DNA of 64,000 nt from CADEEN01 sp963706685 (GTDB taxonomy: Bacteria > Pseudomonadota > Gammaproteobacteria > Burkholderiales > Burkholderiaceae_C). Under the pieces are notes generated by a model. The model was not told the DNA's origin and searched no databases. It worked only from the letters and a program-made list of their open reading frames with translations. Below, piece after piece: positions 8,330-17,427 of this stretch; within the stretch, counting starts at the first letter, position 1; each line of letters starts with the position of its first letter. The translations under genes and the position numbers were made by a program. The DNA is taken from assembly GCA_963706685.1 (NCBI GenBank), contig CAVPMY010000017.1:372001-436000 (forward strand), read 5' to 3'.

Positions 8330-9283
8330 ATGACCACCACCAACCACGCCAAGGTCCTCATCCTCGGCTCCGGCCCCGCCGGCTACACCGCGGCCGTCTA
8401 TGCCGCCCGCGCCAACCTGAAGCCGATGCTGATCACCGGCCTGGCCCAGGGAGGCCAGTTGATGACCACCACCGACGTCGACAACTGGCCCGCCGACGCC
8501 CAGGGCGTTCAGGGCCCGGACCTGATGCAGCGCTTCCTCGAGCATGCCGAGCGATTTCAGACGCAGGTCGTCTTCGACCACATCCACTCGGTTGATCTGT
8601 CCAAGCGCCCGTTCACGGTCGTCGGCGACTCGGGCAGCTACAGCGGCGATGCGCTGGTCATTGCCACCGGCGCCTCGGCCAAATACCTCGGCCTGCCCAG
8701 CGAACAGGCCTTCATGGGCCGCGGCGTCAGCGGCTGCGCCACCTGCGACGGCTTTTTCTACAAGAACCAGGAGGTCTGCGTGGTCGGCGGCGGCAATACT
8801 GCGGTCGAGGAAGCGCTGTACCTGTCCAATATCGCCAGCAAGGTGCACCTGATCCACCGCCGCGACAAGTTCCGCGCCGAGGCGATCCTGGTGGACAAGC
8901 TGATGGGCAAGGTCAGCGAGGGCAAGATGCAGTTGCATACCTTCCAGACGCTCGACGAAGTGCTGGGTGATGCGTCGGGCGTGACCGGCGTGCGCATCAA
9001 GAGCACGGCAGACGGCAAGACGACCGAGCTGACACTCAAAGGCTGCTTCATCGCCATCGGCCACCAGCCCAACACAGACATCTTCAAGGGCCACCTGGAG
9101 ATGAACAACGGCTACATCATCACCAAGACCGGCTTGACCGGCATGGCGACGATGACCAGCGTGCCCGGCGTGTTTGCCGCCGGCGATGTGCAGGACCATG
9201 TCTACCGGCAGGCCATCACCTCGGCCGGCACCGGCTGCATGGCGGCGCTGGATGCGCAGCGCTTCCTCGAGCAGCAGGACTAG
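8330..9283 (+). CDS. trxB: Thioredoxin-disulfide reductase
   Basis: 317 residues from ATG 8330 (MTTTNHAKVLILGSGPAGYTAAVYAAR). FAD-dependent enzyme that passes electrons from NADPH to thioredoxin in the cytoplasm. Seen: FAD-binding GSGPAGYTAA, the redox CATCDGFF active-site pair, the NADPH-binding GGGNTAVEEAL followed by HRRDKFRAE, and the C-terminal FAD motif GVFAAGDVQDHVYRQA. Length and order are standard. The upstream extension in the same frame has no family-like sequence and was excluded. Confidence 0.97.
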   Translation: MTTTNHAKVLILGSGPAGYTAAVYAARANLKPMLITGLAQGGQLMTTTDVDNWPADAQGVQGPDLMQRFLEHAERFQTQVVFDHIHSVDLSKRPFTVVGDSGSYSGDALVIATGASAKYLGLPSEQAFMGRGVSGCATCDGFFYKNQEVCVVGGGNTAVEEALYLSNIASKVHLIHRRDKFRAEAILVDKLMGKVSEGKMQLHTFQTLDEVLGDASGVTGVRIKSTADGKTTELTLKGCFIAIGHQPNTDIFKGHLEMNNGYIITKTGLTGMATMTSVPGVFAAGDVQDHVYRQAITSAGTGCMAALDAQRFLEQQD

Positions 9284-9314
9284 CCCCCTTCGCCGGCAGC
9301 GCTGGATTCCCCGT

Positions 9315-9320
9315 TATACT
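9315..9320 (+). promoter_or_regulatory. Candidate -10 element for rpmB-rpmG
   Basis: TATACT lies 52 bases before rpmB, in the short gap after trxB; it matches the sigma-70 -10 consensus at five of six positions. No good -35 hexamer is seen at normal spacing, so this is a weak call. Confidence 0.35.
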
Positions 9321-9371
9321 CACGGGCTGCGCCGAAGACCGGCAAATTTGATCTCATCTCGGAGCCGCCAC

Positions 9372-9605
9372 ATGGCACGCGTCTGTCAAGTCACGGGTAA
9401 GCGCCCAATGGTGGGAAACCATGTTTCCCACGCCAACAACAAGACCAAACGCCGTTTTCTGCCCAACCTGCAGTACCGCCGCTTTTGGCTCGAAGCCGAA
9501 AACCGCTGGGTGCGGTTGCGCGTGAGCACGGCCGCGCTGCGCCTGATCGACAAGGTCGGCATCGAGAAGGTCGTCGCCGATCTGCGCGCCAAAGGCGAAA
9601 TCTGA
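9372..9605 (+). CDS. rpmB: 50S ribosomal protein L28
   Basis: 77 residues, full length. Begins MARVCQVTGKRPMVGNHVSHA and contains the basic NNKTKRRFLPNL and YRRFWLEAENRWVRLRVS segments typical of L28. First gene of the rpmB-rpmG pair, as in most proteobacteria. Start ATG 9372 is preceded by GGAG about seven bases upstream. Confidence 0.98.
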   Translation: MARVCQVTGKRPMVGNHVSHANNKTKRRFLPNLQYRRFWLEAENRWVRLRVSTAALRLIDKVGIEKVVADLRAKGEI

Positions 9606-9625
9606 TCTTCTAGGAGACCATGAAC

Positions 9626-9796
9626 ATGGCAAGCAAAGGCGGACGCGAAAAGATCAAGCTGGAGTCCACTGCGGGCACCGGCCACTTCTACACCACGGCC
9701 AAGAACAAGAAGACCACGCCCGACAAGCTCGAATTCATGAAGTTCGATCCGAAGGCACGCAAGCACGTCTTGTACAAAGAGACGAAGCTGAAGTAG
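9626..9796 (+). CDS. rpmG: 50S ribosomal protein L33
   Basis: 56 residues, beginning MASKGGREKIKLESTAGTG and ending YKETKLK, the standard betaproteobacterial L33. Another in-frame ATG lies two codons upstream at 9620. AGGAG at 9612-9616 sits nine bases from 9626 but only three from 9620, so 9626 is preferred. It follows rpmB by 20 bases and is followed by a strong terminator. Confidence 0.97.
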   Translation: MASKGGREKIKLESTAGTGHFYTTAKNKKTTPDKLEFMKFDPKARKHVLYKETKLK

Positions 9797-9824
9797 GCCC
9801 ACGACAAAGCCCGAAGAAGGCAAA

Positions 9825-9853
9825 CAAAAAGCCCGCCAATGGCGGGCTTTTTG
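9825..9853. terminator. Bidirectional intrinsic terminator after rpmG
   Basis: GCCCGCC (9831-9837), loop AAT, GGCGGGC (9841-9847), with an A-run before and a T-run after. It can therefore stop transcription of rpmB-rpmG and of the convergent desaturase gene. Confidence 0.9.
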
Positions 9854-9875
9854 TTGGGCGGTGCTTTGTTCTTGC

Positions 9876-11096
9876 CTAAGCGTGGGCCGCGCGCAGCCTC
9901 AACGAGAACTCCTGCAACGCTGCAATACCGCTGTCCTCGGCATGTTTGCACCAAGCCTGGAGGTCGACCACCAATTGGGTCGGTGAGACATTGGTGCGGG
10001 TCCACAACTGGCGCAACTCCTCGCGCATGGCCACCAGCTTGGCCAGCGCCGGGCTCTGCGCCACGGCCTGCTCCATGTGCGGCCTCACGTTGCCGGGGAT
10101 CTTGTCGTCGTCGCGGTGCAGCCAACGCTGGGCCAAGCGCATCTCTGCCCAACGGGCGCTGCCCTTGGCGCCCTGTGCCTTGAGCTTGGTCATCTCGCTG
10201 CCCACGGCGCCCCTGAGTGCCTTGGCGTAGCTGGCCATGACTTCGTAGCGGTTGGCGATGATCGCTTCCAGCGTCTTGCCATCGGCCACGCGCACGGCAC
10301 CCAGCTCCAACTTTGGCGGCGTCTTGCGCACCTTCGCCCAGCCCAGCGCCTCGAACAGGCGGATGTACATCCAGCCGATGTCGAACTCGTAGGGTTTGAC
10401 CGAGAACTTGGCGCTCGTCGGATAGGTGTGGTGGTTGTTGTGCAACTCCTCGCCGCCGATCAGCACGCCCCACGGCGAGACGTTGCGTGATGCGTCCGGC
10501 GCCTCGAAGTTGCGGTAGCCCCAGTAGTGGCCGACGCCATTGATGATGCCCGTGGCCCACCATGGAATCCAGACCATCTGCACCGCCCAGACCAGCAAGC
10601 CGATGGCGCCGAACAAGAACAAGTTGAGCAGCAGCATCAGGCCCACGCCCTGCCAGCTGAAGCGGCTGTAGAGATTGCGCTCGAGCCAATCATCGGGTGT
10701 GCCGACGCCGTACTTAGTCAGCGTCTCGGGATTTGCCGCCTCGGCCTTGTACAGCTCCACACCGGTCAACAGCAGCGCCTTCAGACCACGGGTCTGCGGG
10801 CTGTGCGGGTCTTCCTCGGTTTCGCATTTGGCGTGGTGCTTGCGGTGGACGGCGACAAATTCCTTGGTCAGCATGCCCGTGCCGAGCCACAGCCAGAAGC
10901 GAAAGAAGTGCGACGGGATGGGCCCGAGGTCGACCGCGCGATGGGCCTGCGCCCGGTGCAGGAAGATCGTTACCGCGGCAATGGTGACGTGCGTCGTCAG
11001 CAGCGTATAGATAACGATTTGCCACCACGAAGCGTCGAAGGCGCCCTGGGCGAGCCACTGCACGAGGGAGTCAAGAACCGCCGTCAGAGCATCCAT
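9876..11096 (-). CDS. Fatty-acid (acyl-CoA delta-9 type) desaturase
   Basis: 406 residues, an integral-membrane di-iron desaturase. The three histidine boxes are HRAQAHR (near residue 50), HRKHH (near 85) and HNNHH (near 220), the pattern of stearoyl-CoA/acyl-lipid delta-9 desaturases. Hydrophobic pairs flank the first box and precede the third. It introduces a double bond into saturated acyl chains to tune membrane fluidity. The C-terminal 150 residues are soluble and Ala/Leu-rich, longer than in minimal family members; the same extension is frequent in Burkholderiales. Transcription likely ends at the shared terminator at 9825-9853. Confidence 0.92.
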   Translation of the reverse strand: MDALTAVLDSLVQWLAQGAFDASWWQIVIYTLLTTHVTIAAVTIFLHRAQAHRAVDLGPIPSHFFRFWLWLGTGMLTKEFVAVHRKHHAKCETEEDPHSPQTRGLKALLLTGVELYKAEAANPETLTKYGVGTPDDWLERNLYSRFSWQGVGLMLLLNLFLFGAIGLLVWAVQMVWIPWWATGIINGVGHYWGYRNFEAPDASRNVSPWGVLIGGEELHNNHHTYPTSAKFSVKPYEFDIGWMYIRLFEALGWAKVRKTPPKLELGAVRVADGKTLEAIIANRYEVMASYAKALRGAVGSEMTKLKAQGAKGSARWAEMRLAQRWLHRDDDKIPGNVRPHMEQAVAQSPALAKLVAMREELRQLWTRTNVSPTQLVVDLQAWCKHAEDSGIAALQEFSLRLRAAHA

Positions 11097-11209
11097 TTGA
11101 TTTGTTGCCTTTTGTGAGTCGAGGCTGAAAAGAGGTGTCGATTGTAGAGGGCCACACCCTTGCGTGCCGGAAATACTGTCAGCGCAGACCCAAAGGACGT
11201 CGCTCAGCG

Positions 11210-12469
11210 CTACTGCTTGTGCCAGATTGCGGCAAAAAAGCCGTCAGTTGAATGCAGATGAGGCCACAAACGCAAATTTCCAGCCACCGCGAGCTGTTGG
11301 GCGCCGGCCACCCCCAAGCCGTCAAGAAGTGCCGAAGCGTCCAGTTTTTCATAATCCGGACGCGAAGCCGAAAAAGCATCGGCAACCGACTCGTTCTCCT
11401 GGGCCAACAGGCTGCAGGTGGCGTAAACCAAGCGGCCGCCCGGCTTGAGCAACCGCGCTGCGCTGGCCAGGATGGCGGACTGGGTCACGGCCAGCGTCGC
11501 GATCGACTGCGGCGACTGGCGCCACTTGAGGTCCGGATTGCGGCGCAACGTTCCCAGACCCGAGCACGGCGCGTCGACGAGCACGCGATCGATCTTGCCG
11601 GCCAGGCGCTTGATGCGGTCGTCACGCTCATGCGCAATCTGGACCGGGTGCACATTCGACAGGCCGCTGCGTGCCAGCCTGGGTTTTAGCGAATCCAGCC
11701 GATGCCCCGAAATATCGAAGGCATACAGACGACCGGTGTTCTTCATCGCCGCACCGAGCGCGAGCGTCTTGCCGCCGGCGCCGGCGCAGAAGTCAACCAC
11801 CATCTCGCCGCGCTTGGCGTCGGTGAGCAGCGCCAGCAACTGGCTGCCTTCGTCCTGCACTTCGATCTCGCCGGCTGTGAACACCTCGAGCTTGTTCAGC
11901 GCCGGCTTGCCCGCCACGCGCAGGCCCCACGGCGAGTACGGCATGGGTCGGGCGTCGATGCCCGCCTCGGCCAATGCGGCCTGTGCAGCTTCACGCTTGG
12001 TCTTCTGCACATTCACGCGCAGGTCGAGCGGCGCGATCTGATCCAAGGTGCCCACCAACGCCCAGAAGCCGTCGTCACCAAGCTGTGTCTGCAAGGGTTG
12101 CGCCAGCCAGTCGGGCAGGTTGTGGCGCAGCTTCGGCGCCAGCGTGCTGCGGTCGATCGCGCGCGCCTTGGCGAGCCAGGCCTGCTCCTCGGGCGCCAGC
12201 GCAGCCTTCAGGAACGACGCGTCACCCGTCCAGCCCAACATCGCGAAGCGCCGCTCCAACGTGCCGCCACCGCCCTGCGCCAGATGCTGGTACAGCAAGC
12301 GCCGGCGCAGCACCTCGTAGACCGTATCGGTCAGCGTGTGGCGCTCGCGCGCACCCAGCGCCTTTTGCTTGCGAAAGAAAGCCGAGATCACGCCGTCGGC
12401 CGGCGCATCGAACCGGAGCACCTCGCGCAGCAGCGTGGTGCAGGCGTCGAGCAGCAGGCGTGGCGTCAC
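11210..12469 (-). CDS. rsmB: 16S rRNA (cytosine-967-C5) methyltransferase RsmB
   Basis: 419 residues. An N-terminal NusB-like RNA-binding domain (about 1-140; FFRKQKALGARERHTLTDTVYEVLRRR) precedes a Rossmann methyltransferase. The SAM-binding motif is VDFCAGAGGKTLALGA, and two Cys motifs are seen: VDAPCSGLGTLRRNPDLKW (catalytic region IV) and YATCSLLAQENE (region VI). Length is normal. Its start overlaps the stop of purN's coding partner by ATGA (12466-12469), so the pair is translationally coupled, purN first. Confidence 0.95.
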   Translation of the reverse strand: MTPRLLLDACTTLLREVLRFDAPADGVISAFFRKQKALGARERHTLTDTVYEVLRRRLLYQHLAQGGGGTLERRFAMLGWTGDASFLKAALAPEEQAWLAKARAIDRSTLAPKLRHNLPDWLAQPLQTQLGDDGFWALVGTLDQIAPLDLRVNVQKTKREAAQAALAEAGIDARPMPYSPWGLRVAGKPALNKLEVFTAGEIEVQDEGSQLLALLTDAKRGEMVVDFCAGAGGKTLALGAAMKNTGRLYAFDISGHRLDSLKPRLARSGLSNVHPVQIAHERDDRIKRLAGKIDRVLVDAPCSGLGTLRRNPDLKWRQSPQSIATLAVTQSAILASAARLLKPGGRLVYATCSLLAQENESVADAFSASRPDYEKLDASALLDGLGVAGAQQLAVAGNLRLWPHLHSTDGFFAAIWHKQ

Positions 12470-13101
12470 AAGACGAACTGCGGCTCGCCGCCCCGGTGGG
12501 TGACTACGCCGCGCTCGATGTGCAATTGCCCTTCGACAAACCAGCGCACCGCACGGGGGTAGATCAGATGCTCCTGCCCGAGCACGCGTGCAGCCAGCGT
12601 GCTGTCGTCGTCGCCCGGCAGCACCGGCACGGCGGCCTGCAGGACGATCGGCCCATGGTCGAGCTCAGCGGTCACGAAGTGCACCGTTGCGCCGGCAAGC
12701 TTGCAGCCGGCCTCGATCGCGCGGCGGTGGGTGTGCAGCCCCGGGAAAGTCGGCAGCAGCGACGGATGGACATTCATCATGCGGCCCTCGTAGCGGCGCA
12801 CGCAGTCGGCGCCGAGGATGCGCATGAAGCCGGCAAGCACGACGAGGTCAGGCGCATGCGCGTCGATGGCTTGCGACAGCGCGGCGTCGAAAGCTTCACG
12901 CCTCGCAAACGCCTGATGATCGACCACCGCGGTGGCGATGCCATGCTGCGCCGCGAACGCGATGCCGGCCGCATCAGGACGGTTCGAAATCACTGCCGCC
13001 ACTTGTGCCGGCCAGTGTTCTTTCTCGCACGCCTCGACGATCGAACGCATGTTCGAGCCGCGGCCGGAGATCAGGATGACGATGCGCTGGTGCTGCGGCA
13101 T
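12466..13101 (-). CDS. purN: Phosphoribosylglycinamide formyltransferase
   Basis: 211 residues from ATG 13101 (MPQHQRIVILISGRGSNMRSIVEAC). Transfers a formyl group from 10-formyl-THF to GAR in purine synthesis. The hallmark residues are present: GRGSNM phosphate loop, the catalytic Asn/His/Asp set in MNVHPSLLPTFPGLHTHRRAI and the conserved HFVTAELDHGPIV. The longer frame upstream would run into the trpS promoter area and was rejected. It is divergent from trpS with a 38-base gap. Confidence 0.95.
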   Translation of the reverse strand: MPQHQRIVILISGRGSNMRSIVEACEKEHWPAQVAAVISNRPDAAGIAFAAQHGIATAVVDHQAFARREAFDAALSQAIDAHAPDLVVLAGFMRILGADCVRRYEGRMMNVHPSLLPTFPGLHTHRRAIEAGCKLAGATVHFVTAELDHGPIVLQAAVPVLPGDDDSTLAARVLGQEHLIYPRAVRWFVEGQLHIERGVVTHRGGEPQFVL

Positions 13102-13139
13102 GGAGGGCCGGCAGTGTATCGCCCGCCTAGAATTGCCCG

Positions 13140-14348
13140 ATGAAATCCAGAGTTCTCTCCGGCATGCGTCCCACCGGCGCGATGCACCTCGGCCACTACC
13201 ACGGTGCACTCAAGAACTGGGTGCGCCTGCAGGAGGAACACGACTGCTTCTTCTTCGTTGCCGACTGGCACGCCTTGACCACGCACTACGAGGAGCGCGA
13301 GGTCATGGAACGATATGTCTACGATATGGTCACCGACTGGTTGGCCGCGGGGCTCGACCCCGACAAGTGCACGATCTTCATCCAGAGCCGCCTGCCCGAG
13401 CACGCCGAACTGTTCACGTTGCTGGCCATGGGCACGCCGCTCGGCTGGCTCGAACGCGTGCCGACCTACAAGGACCAGATCGAGAAGTTGAAGGACCGCG
13501 ACCTTGCAACCTACGGCTTTCTCGGCTACCCCTTGCTGCAGGCGGCCGACATCCTGATCTACAAGGCCGACTTCGTTCCCGTCGGCGAAGACCAGAGTTC
13601 CCATGTCGAATTGACGCGCGAGGTGGCGCGGCGCTTCAACCACCTCTACGGCCGCGCCTCGAATTTCGACGCCCTGGTCACGCAGACGGTGGCCAAGCTG
13701 GCCAAGGACGACGCGCGCTACTTCGACAAGCAGCGCAAGGCCTATGGCGAAACCGGCAGCGCCGAGGCGCTGACCAAAGGCGAAGGCATGATCACCAAGG
13801 CCGCGGCCACCATCGCCGGCTGGAGCGGCGACGACAGCGAACTGTTGCGCGGCCACCTGAAGGGCAGCGGCAAGACGATCCTCGTCGAGCCGGGTGCATT
13901 GCACACCGAGGTCAAGAAGCTGCCAGGCCTCGACGGCGAAAAGATGAGCAAGAGCTACGGCAACGCCATTGCGATGCGCGAAGAACCGGACTCCGTGCGC
14001 AGGAAAATCCAGACCATGCCGACCGACCCCGCGCGCGTGCGCCGCAACGATCCGGGCGACCCGAACAAGTGCCCGGTGTGGCCCTTGCATCAGGTCTACT
14101 CGAACGCCGAGATCCAGGCCTGGGTGGTCAAGGGCTGCACCACGGCCGGCATCGGCTGCCTGGAATGCAAGCAGCCGCTGATCGAAGCCATCCTTGCCGA
14201 GCAACAACCGTGGCGCGAACGCGCTGCGGCCTACCTTGCCGACCCGAAAAAAGTGCATTGGATCGTCGAGATGGGCACCGAGCGCGCACGCACGGTCGCG
14301 CGGCAAACGATGAAAGACGTGCGAAGCGCCATGGGATTGAGCTACTGA
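13140..14348 (+). CDS. trpS: Tryptophan-tRNA ligase
   Basis: 402 residues. Class I aminoacyl-tRNA synthetase with the HIGH-type motif in RPTGAMHLGHYHGAL (residues 8-22) and the KMSKS motif in GEKMSKSYGN (about 278). It is longer than the 334-residue E. coli enzyme, with an insertion after the HIGH region, as in the longer TrpS type common in betaproteobacteria. The stop overlaps the next gene's ATG by one base (TGATG), suggesting coupling. Confidence 0.95.
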   Translation: MKSRVLSGMRPTGAMHLGHYHGALKNWVRLQEEHDCFFFVADWHALTTHYEEREVMERYVYDMVTDWLAAGLDPDKCTIFIQSRLPEHAELFTLLAMGTPLGWLERVPTYKDQIEKLKDRDLATYGFLGYPLLQAADILIYKADFVPVGEDQSSHVELTREVARRFNHLYGRASNFDALVTQTVAKLAKDDARYFDKQRKAYGETGSAEALTKGEGMITKAAATIAGWSGDDSELLRGHLKGSGKTILVEPGALHTEVKKLPGLDGEKMSKSYGNAIAMREEPDSVRRKIQTMPTDPARVRRNDPGDPNKCPVWPLHQVYSNAEIQAWVVKGCTTAGIGCLECKQPLIEAILAEQQPWRERAAAYLADPKKVHWIVEMGTERARTVARQTMKDVRSAMGLSY

Positions 14349-15019
14349 TGAACCTGCAAACCATCGAAGTCCATCCCGCGGGCGAGGCTGCGGCCAGTGT
14401 CATCGTGTTGCACGGCCTGGGCGCCGACGGCACCGACTTCCTGCCCTTTGCCGACGAGATCGACCTCGGCGCCATCGGGCCGGTGCGCTGGCTGCTGCCG
14501 CGCGCGCCGGTGCGGCCGGTCACTGTCAACAACGGCTACCGCATGCGGGCCTGGTACGACATCTTCGAGTTCGGCGCGCAAGCCAGGAGCCCGCGTGAAG
14601 ACGACGCCGGCCTGCGCGACAGTTTTGCCGCCGTGCAGGCCTTGATCGAGCGCGAGGTTGCCCGCGGCGTGCCGGCCGGGCGCATCGTGCTCGCCGGCTT
14701 CAGCCAGGGCTGCGCCATCACGCTCGGCGCCGGCTTGCGCTATGGCCAGCGACTCGCGGGCCTGGTCGGCATGTCAGGCTACCTGCCGCTGGCGTCGCTG
14801 ACGGCCGACGAACGCAAGGACGCCAACGCATTGACACCGATCTTCCTGGCCCACGGCCAGCGCGACCCGGTGATCGCGCTCGACCGCGCCACCGCCTCGC
14901 GCGACGCCCTCAAGTCGCTCGGCTACGGCGTCGAGTGGCATGAGTATCCGATGGAGCATTCGGTCAGCGCCGAAGAGATCGCCGACTTGCAGCGCTTCTT
15001 GCTGCGTGTGCTGAGCTGA
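14348..15019 (+). CDS. Alpha/beta-hydrolase carboxylesterase
   Basis: 223 residues of the phospholipase/carboxylesterase family (EstB-like). The nucleophile motif is GFSQG (residue about 118 Ser), with LHGLGADG near the N-terminus as oxyanion loop, a catalytic Asp in HGQRDPVIAL and His in EYPMEHSV. Substrates are usually short-chain esters or acyl-protein thioesters; which one cannot be told. It follows trpS by translational coupling. Confidence 0.9.
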   Translation: MNLQTIEVHPAGEAAASVIVLHGLGADGTDFLPFADEIDLGAIGPVRWLLPRAPVRPVTVNNGYRMRAWYDIFEFGAQARSPREDDAGLRDSFAAVQALIEREVARGVPAGRIVLAGFSQGCAITLGAGLRYGQRLAGLVGMSGYLPLASLTADERKDANALTPIFLAHGQRDPVIALDRATASRDALKSLGYGVEWHEYPMEHSVSAEEIADLQRFLLRVLS

Positions 15020-15042
15020 CCACGGACGGGACCGCGCGCACG

Positions 15043-16219
15043 TTGATCTCCGGCCGCGCCATGCGCGGCTTTGTCGACGGCTCGGTGGCCGTGTTGTTGC
15101 CGGCCTACCTGCTCGCACTCGGCCACACGCCGCTCGAAGTCGGCGTGCTCGGCACCACCACGCTCGCCGGGTCGGCGCTGGCCACCCTGGCGGTCGGCAC
15201 CTGGGGCCACCGCGCGGCGCCGCGCACGCTGCTGCTCGGCGCCGCATTGTTGATGGCAGCGACAGGCCTGGCCTTCGCGAGCCTGTCTGCCTTCGTGCCG
15301 TTGCTCGTGGTGGCCTTCATCGGCACGCTCAACCCGGGCCAGGGCGATGTCAGCGTGTTCCTGCCGCTCGAGCATTCGCGGCTGGCCAGCAGTGGCGGCA
15401 ACAGCCACGAGCGCACGACGCTGTTCGCCCGCTACAGCCTGGCCGGTGTGCTGGCGGCGGCAGTTGGCGCGCTGGCGGCGGGCGCGCCGGAATGGTTGAC
15501 CGCGCAGTTCGGCGTCACGCACCTCGATGCCCTGCGCGCGATGTTCGTGCTCTACGCCGCGATCGGCCTGGCGATCTGGATGCTCTATCGCCGGCTGCCG
15601 ATGCCCTCCGCGACGACAGCGCAAACCAGACCCGCGCCGCTCGGACCGTCGCGCGCCATCGTCGTCAAGCTGGCCGCGCTGTTCGCTGTCGATTCGTTCG
15701 CCGGCGGCCTGGTGCTGGCCAGCCTGATGTCGCTGTGGCTGATGCAGCGCTTCGGCCTGTCGCTCGCCGACGCGGGCCTGTTCTTCTTCGCGAGCGGCCT
15801 GCTCGGCGCCGCATCGCAACTCGCCGCACCCTGGTTGGCGCGCCGCATCGGCCTGATCAACACGATGGTCTTCACGCACCTGCCGGCCAACGTCTGCCTC
15901 GTCCTCGCCGCGCTCGCGCCGACCCTGCCGCTGGCGCTCGCGCTGCTGGCTGTGCGTGCACTGTTGTCGCAGATGGACGTGCCCACGCGCACCGCCTATC
16001 GTGATGAGCGTGGTCACGCCGCCCGAACGCGCCGCGGCCGCCAGCTTCACCGCCGTGCCGCGCAGCCTGGCCTCGGCGGCCAGCCCGGCCCTGGCCGGTG
16101 CGCTGTTCGCCGCCGGATGGCTGGCCGCACCGATGGTGCTGTGCGGCGTGCTGAAGATCGGCTACGACCTGACGCTGTGGTGGGCCTGCCGCAGGCAGCC
16201 GCTGCAGGGCGAGGACTAG
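15043..16219 (+). pseudogene. MFS transporter interrupted by a one-base frameshift
   Basis: The first frame gives about 319 residues with repeated membrane helices and runs normally to SQMDVPTRTAY (near 15999), then turns into a long Arg-rich non-protein frame. The expected continuation VMSVVTPPERAAAASFTAVPR..LWWACRRQPLQGED is present in another frame up to 16219. Removing one C at about 16000 restores a single protein of about 391 residues. The start is the TTG at 15043 or ATG 15061. The error could be biological or technical; no other damage is seen, so a sequence error or very recent mutation is likely. Converges on the CAT-like gene with a four-base overlap. Confidence 0.8.
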
Positions 16220-16875
16220 GCGCGCGTGCCGAGCCAGGCCTCGGGCTCGCTCAGCGCGGCCTCGAAGTCCTGCACATAGCGCCCCACATGCACACCGTCC
16301 ATCAAGGCGTGGTGCACCTCCACCGACATCGGCAGCCACAGGTGCGCGCCTTCGGCCTGCGCGCGGCCGAAGGCGAAACGAGGAATGGAATCCTCGCGCT
16401 GCCAGTTCCTGGCATGGCTGAAGCTCGTGAAGTGCAGCCACGGCAGCGACGTGAAATACACGCGCGCCACGTCATCGGTCTTCGGCTCGAACGATGCGCG
16501 CATCGTGCGCGCGGCGTCGATGGCAGCGCTCGATGTGTCGACGAACGCCGCAAAGTCCAGCGTGTGTTCCAGGTCGGCAAAGAAGAAACTCTCGCCATCG
16601 GCGCGCAACACCGTCGTGCTGCCCTGCACCTGGTCATGGACGCGCACGCGGCCGCCTTCCAGCCGCAAGCGAAAGGGTTGGTGCAGATTGGCCAGGCGCA
16701 GCGCGATGAAGTAGCAGGCCAGCGACAGCCCGCCGGCATCGCGCGCCGTCAGCGCCGCCTTCAGCCGCGCCACGTCGAGCCGCACGCAGACGTTGAAATA
16801 CGGCTTGTCGAAGCCGCGGAAGAACTCGAACGCATCTCGGCGCGCCCAGGTCGCGGTGTCGATGTAGTCAGCCAT
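16216..16875 (-). CDS. Chloramphenicol acetyltransferase-like (CAT) protein
   Basis: 219 residues, the length of trimeric type-A CAT enzymes, which use acetyl-CoA to acetylate chloramphenicol 3-OH. The catalytic histidine motif appears as VEVHHALMDGVHVGRYVQDFE at the C-terminus (canonical HHxxxDGxH), and YFNVCVRLDVARLKAA and LPWLHFTSFSHA match conserved segments. Chromosomal relatives without a proven resistance role are frequent in environmental bacteria, so resistance should not be assumed. Confidence 0.88.
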   Translation of the reverse strand: MADYIDTATWARRDAFEFFRGFDKPYFNVCVRLDVARLKAALTARDAGGLSLACYFIALRLANLHQPFRLRLEGGRVRVHDQVQGSTTVLRADGESFFFADLEHTLDFAAFVDTSSAAIDAARTMRASFEPKTDDVARVYFTSLPWLHFTSFSHARNWQREDSIPRFAFGRAQAEGAHLWLPMSVEVHHALMDGVHVGRYVQDFEAALSEPEAWLGTRA

Positions 16876-16905
16876 GCCGCCATGCTACTTTCAACGCCGC
16901 AGATC

Positions 16906-17421
16906 ATGGAAAACACCGCACCTGGCGCCGATGCCCGGCTGTTCATCGCCCTGTGGCCGACGCCGGCCGTTCGCCGCGCGCTGTGCGCCGAGCAATCACG
17001 GTGGCGGTGGCCCGCGGACGCCACCATCACGGCGCCGGACAAGCTGCACCTGACGCTGCACTTCATCGGCAACGTGCCCACGCTGCGCGTGGCCGAAGTG
17101 ATACAGGGCCTGCGCGTCGCGGTGCCGCGCCTGACGTTGACGCTGGACACCACCGCGTGCTGGCCCAACCGCTGCGCCGTCTTCAGCCCGAGCCAATGGC
17201 CTGCGTCGTTGGCCACATTGCACGACGCCTTGGCGCAGGCACTGGGCGTGCTGGAACTGCCGCTTGAGCCGCGCCCCTGGCGCCCGCACGTCACGCTGGC
17301 GCGTCGCGCCGCCGGCGCCACACCACCGGCCCGGCCGCTGTCGCTGCGCTGGCCGGTGCATGGCTATGCACTCGTGCAATCGAGTGCCGGCCGCTACGCG
17401 CCGATCGCACACTACAAATGA
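16906..17421 (+). CDS. thpR: RNA 2',3'-cyclic phosphodiesterase (LigT/ThpR)
   Basis: 171 residues from ATG 16906; an alternative ATG at 16882 adds eight residues. Two-histidine (2H) phosphoesterase with the paired HxTx motifs HLTLHFIGN (residue about 48) and HVTLARR (about 128). It begins RLFIALWPTPAVRRAL, as family members do. It is close to and divergent from the CAT-like gene, and converges on the cytochrome c gene with a six-base gap. Confidence 0.92.
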   Translation: MENTAPGADARLFIALWPTPAVRRALCAEQSRWRWPADATITAPDKLHLTLHFIGNVPTLRVAEVIQGLRVAVPRLTLTLDTTACWPNRCAVFSPSQWPASLATLHDALAQALGVLELPLEPRPWRPHVTLARRAAGATPPARPLSLRWPVHGYALVQSSAGRYAPIAHYK

Positions 17422-17427
17422 ACCTGC

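Noticed and set aside
16216..16875. Calling the CAT-like gene a resistance determinant
   Set aside because: The family match is good, but chromosomal homologues often have no shown resistance role.
16220..17421. Treating the long frame 15043-17421 as a single 792-residue protein
   Set aside because: It joins an MFS transporter, an antisense stretch of the CAT-like gene and thpR in one accidental frame; the middle part is not protein-like.
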